Assembly (NCBI RefSeq): GCF_000831385.1
Contig: NZ_AP014548.1
Location: 1,054,001 to 1,118,000, forward strand
DNA length: 64,000 nt
Direction of reading: 5' to 3'
From: Nonlabens marinus S1-08
GTDB lineage: Bacteria; Bacteroidota; Bacteroidia; Flavobacteriales; Flavobacteriaceae
Part shown: in pieces, positions 17,330 through 25,662 of the stretch
Position numbering within the stretch: the stretch's first letter is position 1
Layout: each line of letters begins with the position of its first letter
Position numbers and translations under genes: made by a program
The notes under the pieces: generated by a model
Told to the model about the DNA's origin: nothing
The model's input: only the letters and a program-made list of their open reading frames with translations
Databases searched by the model: none

Positions 17330-17887
17330 CTAAAATATTAAGGGATAGAGAAAGTGTACCATTACCAGTCCACCTATAAAAAAGCCGACCACTGCAATGA
17401 GTGACGGCAACTGTAAGTTGCTAAGACCAGATATCGCATGGCCTGAAGTACAACCGCCGGCATAGCGAGCTCCAAAACCAACCAAAAAACCACCTACCAA
17501 CAAGACTCCTATGACAAATGGGTTTGATAATGCTTCTAATGAAAACAACTCTGGCGGCATGTAGCTCGTGCCTGCACTTTCAATCTGATAATCTGCGGCG
17601 AGTTGCTGCGCCACCTCAGGATTGATCTCGACAGTATTGTCGCTCATATAGTTTGAGGCAATATACCCGCCTATAACTGCTCCTAGCACCACCATGAGGT
17701 TCCATCGTTCTGCTTTCCAGTCAAATTTGAAGAAATCTGCGGCTTTTCCTGCTCCTATGGCAGCACAGGTGGTGCGCAACGGTGAAGACATGCCAAATTG
17801 CTTTCCTATCAGCAACAGTAGAAACATGACTAACGCTATTAAGGGGCCTGCAACATACCACGGCCAAGGTTCGTAAATCCAATTCAT
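17330..17887 (-). CDS. YeeE/YedE-family half-transporter (PmpA-like)
   Basis: A 185-residue membrane protein carrying the family signature ARYAGGCTSGHAISGLSN with the key Cys, plus the N-terminal SSPLRTTCAAIG Cys. It is the first half of a split YeeE/YedE sulfur-compound transporter whose other half is the next gene. A 60-residue loop between segments is probably extracytoplasmic. It follows the CstB-like gene by 55 bases; this gap holds a 16-bp palindrome copy. Confidence 0.87.
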   Translation of the reverse strand: MNWIYEPWPWYVAGPLIALVMFLLLLIGKQFGMSSPLRTTCAAIGAGKAADFFKFDWKAERWNLMVVLGAVIGGYIASNYMSDNTVEINPEVAQQLAADYQIESAGTSYMPPELFSLEALSNPFVIGVLLVGGFLVGFGARYAGGCTSGHAISGLSNLQLPSLIAVVGFFIGGLVMVHFLYPLIF

Positions 17888-17910
17888 AATACTAATTTTT
17901 GTAAAGATCT

Positions 17911-17926
17911 CGCTTTCGCGAAAGCG
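17911..17926. repeat. 16-bp palindrome, copy 4
   Basis: Exact copy in the gap between the CstB-like gene and the YeeE half-gene. Confidence 0.97.
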
Positions 17927-17942
17927 AAATCATTCATAGCTT

Positions 17943-19271
17943 TTATTTAAAATCCTGTATATCATCACTCAAGTCATACACGGTGACTCCTTCTAATTTA
18001 TCTTGAAGGATGCTGCTCCCTGCGGCGCTGCGGTAGCCACCGGCACAATGCACCACAATAGGTTTATCAGTAGGAATCTTGCTGGCAGTGTCTCGCAATT
18101 CGTTAAGTGGATGTGGTAACGCGTTTTTAAAGAATTTACCTTCATTAATCTCGCTTTCATTACGTATGTCCACAATAGTGTAGCTGCCTGGGTTGTTCTT
18201 GAAATGGTCGAGATCTAACTTCTCGGTAGTTTGAAGGTTTTCTTCTGCTAGAGTGATCACTTTTTTAAGGAGCTTTTCATAGCCTATTTTGGCGACTCTT
18301 TTTACCAATTTGTCTTTGTTCTCTGGACTATCAATGACCAGTGTGAACTCATCTTCAGGAGTCACGATCGCACCCAGCCAGGTTTCAAACTTGGCAGTAT
18401 CAGATACTGCTTGAATATTGAAACTCCCTTTTAGGTGCCCTTTTTTAAAGGCTTCCTCGTCTCGCATGTCAATAATAAGACCATTTGCGCTGGAACGTTC
18501 CTCAAACGGAACCTTAGCCACGGCAACGTCAAGACTTGCTGCGCCAGCCTTGTTCATGTCCACATCATAACCGAAGTAAGACGGAATGAAAGGTTGTCCA
18601 TCTAGCAAGGTGCTCATAAATTCCTCTTTGGATTGTTTTTTAAACGCCCAGTTGTGGCGACGTTCATCGCCTAGCGTGCTGCTATTTGCATCACTCATTC
18701 CTTTACCACACAAGGATCCCGCGCCATGTGCCGGATATACGATTGCATTGTCTGGCAAGCCGTTGTATTTGTTTTGCATGGTGTTGTACATCATTTCAGC
18801 TAGTTCCTCGCGCTTAGCTTTCATGTTTCCAGCGCTTTCTCTTAAATCTGGTCGTCCTACATCGCCAATGAATAGCGTATCTCCTGTAAATAGAACGGTA
18901 TCTTTTCCATCAGTGGCAACAATGGTAATGCTGTCTGGTGAATGTCCTGGCGTGTTGATTGCCTTTAAAGTAGCGTCACCTAAAACAATGCTGTCCCCAT
19001 CATCAAAAGATGTATGGGGGTAGTCTGCGCCTAGTTTCTCGCTATTGTAAATAGTAGCACCAGTAGATTTGTGCAGTTCTAAATGAGAACTTACAAAATC
19101 GGCATGAGGGTGTGTCTCTAGGATTGCTACGATTTGTGCATTGTTCGCTTTCGCGAAAGCGAAATATTGCTCAGGATTACGTTCTGGATCGATCACTGCC
19201 ATTTTCCCGTCGCTCACGATAGCATAGGAATAATGCGCTAATGGTTTATATTCAAATTGTTTGATTATCAT
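17943..19271 (-). CDS. Persulfide dioxygenase-rhodanese fusion (CstB-like MBL protein)
   Basis: A 442-residue protein in three parts. Residues 1-235 form a metallo-beta-lactamase fold with ETHPHADFVSSH (HxHxD), NTPGHSPDS, TGDTLFIGDVGRPD and YPAHGAGSLCGK, as in ETHE1-type persulfide dioxygenases. Residues about 255-350 form a rhodanese-like domain with no active Cys. Residues about 350-442 form an active rhodanese with the loop CAGGYRS. This three-part order is that of CstB, which oxidises persulfides and handles thiosulfate. Neighbours (TSUP exporter, rhodanese, YeeE pair) agree. A palindrome copy encodes AFAKA at residues 38-42. Confidence 0.9.
   Translation of the reverse strand: MIIKQFEYKPLAHYSYAIVSDGKMAVIDPERNPEQYFAFAKANNAQIVAILETHPHADFVSSHLELHKSTGATIYNSEKLGADYPHTSFDDGDSIVLGDATLKAINTPGHSPDSITIVATDGKDTVLFTGDTLFIGDVGRPDLRESAGNMKAKREELAEMMYNTMQNKYNGLPDNAIVYPAHGAGSLCGKGMSDANSSTLGDERRHNWAFKKQSKEEFMSTLLDGQPFIPSYFGYDVDMNKAGAASLDVAVAKVPFEERSSANGLIIDMRDEEAFKKGHLKGSFNIQAVSDTAKFETWLGAIVTPEDEFTLVIDSPENKDKLVKRVAKIGYEKLLKKVITLAEENLQTTEKLDLDHFKNNPGSYTIVDIRNESEINEGKFFKNALPHPLNELRDTASKIPTDKPIVVHCAGGYRSAAGSSILQDKLEGVTVYDLSDDIQDFK
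19146..19161. repeat. 16-bp palindrome, copy 5
   Basis: Exact copy inside the CstB-like gene, read as AFAKA between the first strands of the MBL domain. Confidence 0.97.
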
Positions 19272-19329
19272 AACAAATGGTTTTTAATTAATTCTAGCAG
19301 CCAAAGAAACTTCATGGCTCCATTATCTT

Positions 19330-19725
19330 TTATTCTTCAATCTCTTTATATGGCCAGGCCATAAAGCCTCCTTTTAAGTCATAGATTTTTTCAAAACCCA
19401 TATCTAGCAATCGATTGGCTGCTTTATTACTTCGGTTTCCTGAACGGCAGTATAAAAACACGGGCTTGGTTTTATCTAGTTTTTCGAATTGAGCCTTGAA
19501 CTTTTCTTCTTCAAAATAGTCGATGTTTCTGGCGTTTTTAATGGCACCTTCTTCAAATTCTTTGCGGGTTCTTACATCAATAAGTTGGACATCATCGTTT
19601 TCAATAGCAGCTTTAAATTCTGTCACGGTCAGTACTTTTAATATTCGGTTTTCTTGAGCGTTCAATGTCGCTATGCTTAAAAAGACAAGACTTGCTACTA
19701 CTGTTTTGATCCAATTTAAATTCAT
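19330..19725 (-). CDS. Periplasmic single-domain rhodanese
   Basis: A 131-residue protein with a signal peptide (ATLNAQ) and one rhodanese domain: VQLIDVRTRKEFEEGAIKNARNID, active loop LYCRSGNRS with the catalytic Cys, and LKGGFMAWPY at the end. It should transfer sulfane sulfur in the periplasm. It lies between the TSUP exporter and the CstB-like gene. An inverted repeat (GGTAAC-N4-GTTACC) at 19769-19784, about 45 bases before its start, resembles the one before the TSUP gene. Confidence 0.9.
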   Translation of the reverse strand: MNLNWIKTVVASLVFLSIATLNAQENRILKVLTVTEFKAAIENDDVQLIDVRTRKEFEEGAIKNARNIDYFEEEKFKAQFEKLDKTKPVFLYCRSGNRSNKAANRLLDMGFEKIYDLKGGFMAWPYKEIEE

Positions 19726-19768
19726 GATATCTAATTTTTATACAAAAAAAAACTTCTTTTTCTTTAAA

Positions 19769-19784
19769 GGTAACTCCTGTTACC
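19769..19784. promoter_or_regulatory. Inverted repeat GGTAAC-N4-GTTACC, candidate Crp/Fnr site 2
   Basis: Perfect 6-bp arms around four bases, 44 bases before the rhodanese start and overlapping the TSUP stop codon. It shares the core GTAAC-N4-GTTAC with the site at 20629-20642. The Crp/Fnr regulator encoded at the head of the locus is the natural candidate to bind it. Confidence 0.55.
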
Positions 19785-20577
19785 CAGCCAGTTCCTTAAA
19801 AATAATATAGATTCCCATAATGAGTACAAACCATCCAAATCCCTTTTTCAACTTCTTACCATCGATGTACCTGTTTAGCCACATACCCAGAAATATTCCA
19901 ACCACCGAAATGGCAGAAAAGGATACTAAAAACACCCAGTTAATAGCAATATTTTGAACATCGCCCAGGAACCCGATGAGTGAATTGATTGCAATTATGA
20001 ATAAGGAGGTTGCTATTGCCTTTTTGATAGGAAGTCCAGCTAAAAAGAGCAAGGCGGGTACTATTAAAAATCCACCACCGGCACCTACTAAACCTGTAAT
20101 GATTCCAATACCAAAAGCCTGTACCATTAAAATGATGTAAGAAGTGTTGTGTTGCTCCTCAATAGTGCTAGTCTTTTTATTCCTGATCATTGAAAGAGAA
20201 GCCATCAACATGATCACTGCAAAAAGCACCATGATAAAAAGGTCTTTAGTAACCTCAAAGCTGCCTAGGTAGAATAAGCTATCAGGTATGGCAGGAATTA
20301 GAAATGCCCTAGTAAGGTAAACCGCGGTAAAGGCCGGAATTGCAAAAAGAAGGGCGACTTTATAGTTCACCATTTTCCTTTTCATGTGTTGTATAGACCC
20401 AGCAAGTGATGTGGTTCCCACTACAAATAAAGAATAACCTGTAGCCACTACTGGATCGAGTGCTATTGCATACACGAGTATAGGAACGGTAAGAATAGAA
20501 CCACCACCGCCTATAAGTCCCAATACCAGACCTATAAATAGTGCTCCTATATAAGCGAGTAATTCTACGAGTTCCAT
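19780..20577 (-). CDS. TSUP-family sulfite/sulfonate exporter (TauE/SafE)
   Basis: A 265-residue membrane protein with about eight segments and the two internal TSUP repeats: LIGGGGSILTVPILVY near the N-terminus and LVGAGGGFLIVPALLF in the second half. Members export sulfite, sulfonates or related anions; in persulfide-detoxification operons a TauE protein removes the products of CstB-type oxidation. The ATG at 20575-20577 (MELVELLAYIG) is preferred over an upstream TTG. It is preceded by the Crp/Fnr gene on the same strand. Confidence 0.9.
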   Translation of the reverse strand: MELVELLAYIGALFIGLVLGLIGGGGSILTVPILVYAIALDPVVATGYSLFVVGTTSLAGSIQHMKRKMVNYKVALLFAIPAFTAVYLTRAFLIPAIPDSLFYLGSFEVTKDLFIMVLFAVIMLMASLSMIRNKKTSTIEEQHNTSYIILMVQAFGIGIITGLVGAGGGFLIVPALLFLAGLPIKKAIATSLFIIAINSLIGFLGDVQNIAINWVFLVSFSAISVVGIFLGMWLNRYIDGKKLKKGFGWFVLIMGIYIIFKELAG

Positions 20578-20628
20578 GGGTTTCAATTGCTTGTAGAACA
20601 AAAGTAGAGGACTCTCCCGCTATGTTGA

Positions 20629-20642
20629 GTAACTATTGTTAC
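20629..20642. promoter_or_regulatory. Inverted repeat GTAAC-N4-GTTAC, candidate Crp/Fnr site 1
   Basis: Perfect 5-bp arms, 52 bases before the TSUP start and overlapping the last codons of the Crp/Fnr gene. Same core and similar start-codon distance as the site at 19769-19784. Confidence 0.55.
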
Positions 20643-21265
20643 AGGACCTCAATAAAACTGCGATGAAGCTTTATCAACTCGTTATTTTCCATTTTTTTGA
20701 GTAACCTAGAAACTACCACTCGACTGGTATGCAAGTCATCGGCAATCTGTTTGTGGGTTGTGTAGAGGTGCTTACTATTCTGAATCTTTATTTTTTCATT
20801 TAGATAATTTGCCAGTCGTTCATCCATATTGTTGAAAGCTATATTGTCAATACTCTCGAGCAATTCCATCATACGTTCATGGTAACTATTGAAAACAAAA
20901 TTGCGCCAGGTTTTGAAGGTACTGGACCACTCTTCCATTTTAATGATAGGAATCATGAGCAGTCGAGTAGGGGTTTCTGTAACGGCATGGATTTCACTTT
21001 TTGTATTGCCCAAGCAACAAGTCATGGTCATGGCACAAGTGTCGCCTTTTTCAAGGTAATAGAGTAAGAGCTCGTCGCCATCAGCATCTGGTCGCATTAT
21101 TTTAATGCTACCCGACAAAAGCAGTGGCATGGATTTAATATATTGTCCAGGACGTATAAGGTCATGATTTTCAGGCACCTCTATATAATTGGATGCTTTT
21201 TCGATCTCTTTTAATAAATCAGGTTCAAATTGAGAACCATAGGATTGCTTAAGTAGGTCGATCAT
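20639..21265 (-). CDS. Crp/Fnr-family regulator of the sulfur locus
   Basis: A 208-residue regulator: a cyclic-nucleotide-binding-like beta roll (about residues 25-110: LIRPGQYIKSMPLLLSGSIKIM, GDELLLYYLEKGD), a dimer helix, then a winged helix-turn-helix with THKQIADDLHTSRVVVSRLLKKM (about 165-190). Three Cys cluster as C-x5-C-C at residues 77, 83 and 84 (GDTCAMTMTCC), within the effector fold where cAMP-type regulators bind phosphate, so a redox or persulfide signal is plausible. Genes downstream are all sulfur related. The ATG at 21265 is preferred to a GTG nine codons upstream. Confidence 0.88.
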   Translation of the reverse strand: MIDLLKQSYGSQFEPDLLKEIEKASNYIEVPENHDLIRPGQYIKSMPLLLSGSIKIMRPDADGDELLLYYLEKGDTCAMTMTCCLGNTKSEIHAVTETPTRLLMIPIIKMEEWSSTFKTWRNFVFNSYHERMMELLESIDNIAFNNMDERLANYLNEKIKIQNSKHLYTTHKQIADDLHTSRVVVSRLLKKMENNELIKLHRSFIEVL

Positions 21266-21360
21266 GTTTTGATTTTGATGCAATTTCGACACTTTATTTT
21301 TAACGAGATTATCTCCAACTATCTAAGCTATAGATATCCGTTGAAAATTGACTAAAAAAG

Positions 21361-21394
21361 AAGCCACTAAAAAACCGTAAGTTTTTAGTGGCTT
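21361..21394 (-). terminator. Terminator between lipoprotein and Crp genes
   Basis: AAGCCACTAAAAA and TTTTTAGTGGCTT form a long stem that can end the minus-strand lipoprotein transcript from 21456. Confidence 0.75.
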
Positions 21395-21455
21395 GATACT
21401 AATTTAACGAAGAATATTAAATTTTACTCACGCAAAATTAAAATCTTCAGCTTGA

Positions 21456-21671
21456 CTACATGTCGTCAGCGTCGTTAACTTCGTCTTCAACTTCTTGTTC
21501 CATCTCTTCACCTGCAGCTTCGATCTCGTCACCAGCAGCTTCTAAGTTATCTTCTGTGTCTTCAGCAGCAGATTCAATTGTAGTTTCTGCACTTTCTTCT
21601 GTTGTTTCACGACAAGAAGTAGTTCCAATTAAAAGACCTGCAGCCGCGAACGTTAATAATACTTTTTTCAT
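21456..21671 (-). CDS. Small acidic lipoprotein, SCRE family member 1
   Basis: A 71-residue lipoprotein: signal ending GTTSC (Cys 20), then RETTEESAET and an almost uninterrupted run of Glu, Asp and Ala (EAAGDEIEAAGEEMEQEVEDE) predicted as a single acidic helix. It shares the start Cys-Arg-Glu and overall design with three tandem genes at 33.9-34.6 kb. No known domain; surface exposure is possible because acidic residues follow the lipid Cys. Confidence 0.75.
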   Translation of the reverse strand: MKKVLLTFAAAGLLIGTTSCRETTEESAETTIESAAEDTEDNLEAAGDEIEAAGEEMEQEVEDEVNDADDM

Positions 21672-21736
21672 TTTTAATAGTTAAATGTGAGTGGCAAATA
21701 TATTTTATTTTATGGAAATACCACAGTTAACATTTG

Positions 21737-21884
21737 TTAAGCTACTTTCTCACTCAAATATTTCCAATACCTTCTTGGAACGTGCTGTAGATGCAGCTTC
21801 ATGTTTTTACGAGACTCAATGTTAGTACTCTTAAAGTACTGATTCCATAGGTCTCTGTAGTTGTTTTCGCTTTCGCGAAAGCGA
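21737..21884 (-). pseudogene. 3' fragment of the TIGR03915-type gene (duplicate of 24877-25024)
   Basis: These 148 bases match 24877-25024 with five differences and encode the last 48 residues plus stop of the intact neighbour (RFRESENNYRDLWNQ to KYLSEKVA). All five differences fall on third codon positions and are synonymous. Homology ends exactly after the palindrome CGCTTTCGCGAAAGCGA; beyond it the frame runs into TAA with no start codon. It is therefore a remnant that cannot be translated alone. The two copies flank the T9SS type-B gene as direct repeats 3140 bases apart. Confidence 0.93.
21868..21883. repeat. 16-bp palindrome, copy 6 (fragment junction)
   Basis: Exact copy at the very end of the duplicated gene fragment. 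Confidence 0.97.
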
Positions 21885-21950
21885 ATGAATGCAATTAGGA
21901 AAATTTACCGACTTAGTTTTTTTTGATAAATTGCTATATAGTTGAGCCCT

Positions 21951-24857
21951 ATGATGAAAATACTAATATATAGCATCCTTGCTTTAACCTGCTTTCACAC
22001 TACTGCGCAAAAAGAAGCTGACAATTGGTACTTTGGTAAAAATGCAGGAATATCATTTACTAATGGAGCTCCAACGGCACTGTTAGACGGTAAAATTGAG
22101 GTCGTATATGAAGGTAGTGCTACGATTTCAGACGCTACGGGCAATCTATTGTTTTATTCAGATGGATTGACAGTATGGAATAGAGACCACCAGGTCATGC
22201 CCAATGGAACTGGATTGAATGGACATATCTCGAGTTCAAATTCTGCCATGATTGTAAAAAAGCCTAGTTCTGAAACCATATATTATGTTTTCACTCTGGT
22301 AGAACAGGGTTATGATGGAGGATTACAATATTCTGAAATCGACATGTCATTGGACGGTGGTCTTGGTGACATTACCAGTGTGAAAAATATTTCTTTAAGA
22401 ACTAACACGACAGAACATGCAGCCATATTTAAAGTAAAAAATGAAAATGCGTATTGGCTAATAGTCCACGATTGGGATAATGCAAACTTTTTGAGCTATA
22501 AAATTTCTTCATCTGGTATTAATGCCACCCCCATAGTTAGTACAACTGGAGTTGTTTTAGGTATGCCTGACAGATTGGAAGCAATTGGACATATGAAAGT
22601 GTCGCCTAGAGGAGATCAATTGATTATGACAAGTCCTAAAATTAACTTGGTTCAGTTGTTTGATTTTAATGATCAAACTGGTGTACTTTCCAATGCACAG
22701 TCAATTTCTCAGAACTCCTTCAGCGACCCCTATGGAATCGAGTTTTCACCCAACGGCAACCTTTTCTATATTTCAAATACCCTAAATCAAATCAATCAAT
22801 TTGATCTAAGGGGGTCAATAGAACAAATAAAGAATTCACAATACAACTATGGTAATGACGATCTCATCAACGGAAGCCTGCAATTAGGTCCTGATGGGAA
22901 AATATATTTAGCTCAATACGGTGCAGAATACCTCAGTGTTATAAATAAACCTAATGAAAGAGGAGAACAAGCAGATTTCGTAGAAGAAGGTGTCTATCTA
23001 GGTGGGAATAACGCTTATTTTGGATTGCCTATTTTCAATCAGGAGATTTTTTACAATGGCTTTCAAACTACGAACAACTGTTTAGGGAGTAACACAGAGT
23101 TCGTACTTGGGGATTCAATCGATACATTAGATTCTGTGATGTGGGATTTTGGTGACGGTAGCACTTCCACCACTGAGAATCCAATTCATATGTTTCAGAG
23201 CACTGGGACATATGAGGTATCTCTAACACTTTTCTACAACGGTAAATCAAACGTAGAATATCAAAAGATAAAGATTCTTAATGCGCCAGTTGCCAATAAT
23301 GTTGAGGATTTAAATGTTTGCTCCACTGATGGTTTTCAAATCTTTGATTTGACCACTTTAAAAAGTACTGTTTTGGGTTCACAAGATCCGGACATATACG
23401 ATGTGAAATTTTATGCGAGTGAAGAAGATCTTGAAAATAATAATCCCATTAATGAGCCCAGCAACTATCAAAATGCAAATGCTTTTCAAACTCAAGAAAT
23501 TTACGCGACTGTATCTACTGGATCAATAGATTGTACGGACTCAACCTTGTTTAGGATTAACGTATTTGAATCCCCTTCATTACCTGTTGTGCTACCAGAG
23601 ATGGTAGTCTGTGAAGATGGTGAAGAGATAAGAGATGCTAATGGTGCTATTTTATATGACTTGGATGAGATTGATAAAATGCTTCTCGATTTCTTTACTA
23701 CTCTTGATTTTGATTTCACTTATTTTTCGTCTGAAATGGATGCTACAAATAGGACCGATCCGCTTTTGGGTATTTATCCATTATCTAGCTCAAGTGTGAA
23801 TGTTTTTGTAAGAGTAGCAAATCGTCTAAAACCAGATTGTTATGAAATACGACCAGTATCGATCAAAACATACGACACACCATTAGCATATCAAGTAGAT
23901 ACATTGGAGCAGTGCGCGTCTGAAGATGGAGGATCTGTTACCGTAGATCTTACCTTACAGAATCAAAACATTTTAAATGGACAAAGCACTACTGATTACG
24001 CGGTAAGTTATTATTTAACTCAAGACGATGCGCTAAGTGCAACAAATGTTTTATCGCAAGGTATTCTGGAAACTAGTGAAACTAAAGAGGTGTATGCCAG
24101 AGTGGAGAATGTCCTATCTGATCAATGCTTTTCTATAACCTCCTTCATAACGGAAATAGTTGAACGACCAATTTTAGAATTGGAGGAACAATATTTACTT
24201 TGTAATAATATAGGGACATTAGAAATTCAATTAGAAGATCTATACGATAGTATCAGGTGGTCTAATGGTACAACTGCCAATAATATACAAATCAATCAGG
24301 CTGGTGTTTATACGGTTACGGTTTATAAAGAATATGACTCTGTTGTTTGTGAAACCTTCAAAGAATTTACAGTTATTGAATCAACACCGCCTCAAATAAC
24401 AGATTTAACAGTACGCGAATTCTCGCAAAACAGGAATTCAATCGAGGTAATAATGGGCAATACGGGATCATTTGAGTATTCCATTGACAATGTTAATTTT
24501 CAGACATCACGGGTATTTCAAAATGTGGAAGCTGGAACTTACGAAGTAATTGCACGGGATGTTTCAGGATGCGGAATTTCAACTCAACTTATTCAAATAC
24601 TTGATTATCCTCAATTCTTTACCCCCAATGGGGATGGCTATCATGATTTTTGGCATATCAAAAACTCTATTTCAGACCTTGATTCCCTAGTGTTCATTTA
24701 TGATAGATATGGCAAACTAATTAAGCAATTAACACCTCAAGAGGAAGGTTGGAACGGCACATCCAACGGTGTGCCAATGCCTTCATCTGATTACTGGTTT
24801 GAATATAAGAAATCAGATAATACCAGTATTAGAGGACATTTTTCTCTTAAACGTTGA
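21951..24857 (+). CDS. T9SS type-B sorted surface protein with PKD domain
   Basis: A 968-residue exported protein. A signal peptide (CFHTTAQ) is followed by a beta-propeller-like N-terminal 370 residues (DNWYFGKNAGISF, GNLLFYSDGLTVWNRDH). A PKD domain follows at about 385-445 (WDFGDGSTSTTENPIHMF), then several Ig-like repeats with Cys pairs, and a C-terminal gliding-motility-type sorting domain: FFTPNGDGYHDFWHI, IYDRYGKLIKQL, GWNGTSNGVPMPSSDYWF. Such proteins are secreted by the type IX system and often act in adhesion or gliding. The gene sits between the two copies of the 148-bp repeat, so it may be a recent arrival. Confidence 0.9.
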   Translation: MMKILIYSILALTCFHTTAQKEADNWYFGKNAGISFTNGAPTALLDGKIEVVYEGSATISDATGNLLFYSDGLTVWNRDHQVMPNGTGLNGHISSSNSAMIVKKPSSETIYYVFTLVEQGYDGGLQYSEIDMSLDGGLGDITSVKNISLRTNTTEHAAIFKVKNENAYWLIVHDWDNANFLSYKISSSGINATPIVSTTGVVLGMPDRLEAIGHMKVSPRGDQLIMTSPKINLVQLFDFNDQTGVLSNAQSISQNSFSDPYGIEFSPNGNLFYISNTLNQINQFDLRGSIEQIKNSQYNYGNDDLINGSLQLGPDGKIYLAQYGAEYLSVINKPNERGEQADFVEEGVYLGGNNAYFGLPIFNQEIFYNGFQTTNNCLGSNTEFVLGDSIDTLDSVMWDFGDGSTSTTENPIHMFQSTGTYEVSLTLFYNGKSNVEYQKIKILNAPVANNVEDLNVCSTDGFQIFDLTTLKSTVLGSQDPDIYDVKFYASEEDLENNNPINEPSNYQNANAFQTQEIYATVSTGSIDCTDSTLFRINVFESPSLPVVLPEMVVCEDGEEIRDANGAILYDLDEIDKMLLDFFTTLDFDFTYFSSEMDATNRTDPLLGIYPLSSSSVNVFVRVANRLKPDCYEIRPVSIKTYDTPLAYQVDTLEQCASEDGGSVTVDLTLQNQNILNGQSTTDYAVSYYLTQDDALSATNVLSQGILETSETKEVYARVENVLSDQCFSITSFITEIVERPILELEEQYLLCNNIGTLEIQLEDLYDSIRWSNGTTANNIQINQAGVYTVTVYKEYDSVVCETFKEFTVIESTPPQITDLTVREFSQNRNSIEVIMGNTGSFEYSIDNVNFQTSRVFQNVEAGTYEVIARDVSGCGISTQLIQILDYPQFFTPNGDGYHDFWHIKNSISDLDSLVFIYDRYGKLIKQLTPQEEGWNGTSNGVPMPSSDYWFEYKKSDNTSIRGHFSLKR

Positions 24858-24876
24858 TGCTTATCTAGATATGATC

Positions 24877-25024
24877 TTAAGCCACCTTTTCACTCAAATA
24901 TTTCCAATACCTTCTTGGAACGTGCTGTAGATGCAGCTTCATGTTTTTACGAGACTCTATGTTAGTGCTCTTAAAGTACTGATTCCATAGGTCTCTGTAG
25001 TTGTTTTCGCTTTCGCGAAAGCGA
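24877..25024. repeat. 148-bp direct repeat, right copy (within the intact gene)
   Basis: Matches 21737-21884 at 143 of 148 bases. Recombination between the copies would remove 3140 bases carrying the T9SS type-B gene while leaving the TIGR03915-type gene with an intact 3' end. Confidence 0.93.
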
Positions 25025-25662
25025 GATTCCTTCAAGCCGCCCGTGTTAACGATGCCGCGCTGCGACCTGGGATCCTTGAAATTGATGGTAACTTCTACTA
25101 CTTCATGAAGATCGTAGGAGATGCCGAAATCTCTTTTAAGATCATAGATCACCCATTTCTGGTCGGCATAGCGGTTTTTGAAATGTGAAGCGATTAAAGG
25201 CAGAACATTGAAATCTGGCTCACAGTTCGCATAATACAAATCGTCCTCAATTAAGTGAAAACGTATAAAAGCTTCCATGCGGTGTTTCTCGCGGCCCACC
25301 ATTTTGGCGGCTTGGGATATTTTAAGAATGATGCTGTTCCCATAATCACCAGAGGGTGCTTTTCCTGCTTCAAAAGTTTGTTGGCAATATTGAAACAAGG
25401 TGTTTTCTATACCGATGACCTCACTTAAAAAAGCTTTGTAAAACTCCCTCATGTCCTGTGGTGTGCTCAGTTCATTCATGCGTTTCAAGACACGATGGGC
25501 CTTTTCAGGTTCTGTAATCACCTCATGAGCAGTCCCGAAAATGCTGCTTTGTTGCTGTGCAGGTGCTTGGATGATTGGGCTCTTGATCTTGTGCTGGTAA
25601 ATGGTAAAGATGGTAGTCAACAAACCATCAAAACTTCCGTCATATTGTAAAACGCGTTCCAT
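24877..25662 (-). CDS. Probable DNA metabolism protein (TIGR03915-type, DUF4130)
   Basis: A 261-residue protein beginning RVLQYDGSFDGLLTTIFTIYQ, with AKMVGREKHRMEAFIRFHLIEDDLYY and a C-terminal QHVPRRYWKYLSE. This pattern belongs to the family always found beside a radical-SAM DNA-repair protein and, in some bacteria, fused to a uracil-DNA glycosylase. Here it overlaps that partner gene by one base (TAATG). Activity is not established. A palindrome copy encodes RFRES at residues 214-218. A 148-bp copy of its 3' end lies 3.1 kb away. Confidence 0.85.
   Translation of the reverse strand: MERVLQYDGSFDGLLTTIFTIYQHKIKSPIIQAPAQQQSSIFGTAHEVITEPEKAHRVLKRMNELSTPQDMREFYKAFLSEVIGIENTLFQYCQQTFEAGKAPSGDYGNSIILKISQAAKMVGREKHRMEAFIRFHLIEDDLYYANCEPDFNVLPLIASHFKNRYADQKWVIYDLKRDFGISYDLHEVVEVTINFKDPRSQRGIVNTGGLKESRFRESENNYRDLWNQYFKSTNIESRKNMKLHLQHVPRRYWKYLSEKVA
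25008..25023. repeat. 16-bp palindrome, copy 7
   Basis: Exact copy in the TIGR03915-type gene, read as RFRES. Confidence 0.97.

Noticed and set aside
21361..21394. CRISPR-like repeat
   Set aside because: It is a single hairpin with no spaced array; no CRISPR array or cas gene was seen in the window.
21737..25024. Flanking 148-bp repeats as insertion-sequence ends
   Set aside because: They are coding remnants of a repair gene in direct orientation, with no transposase between them and no terminal inverted repeats.
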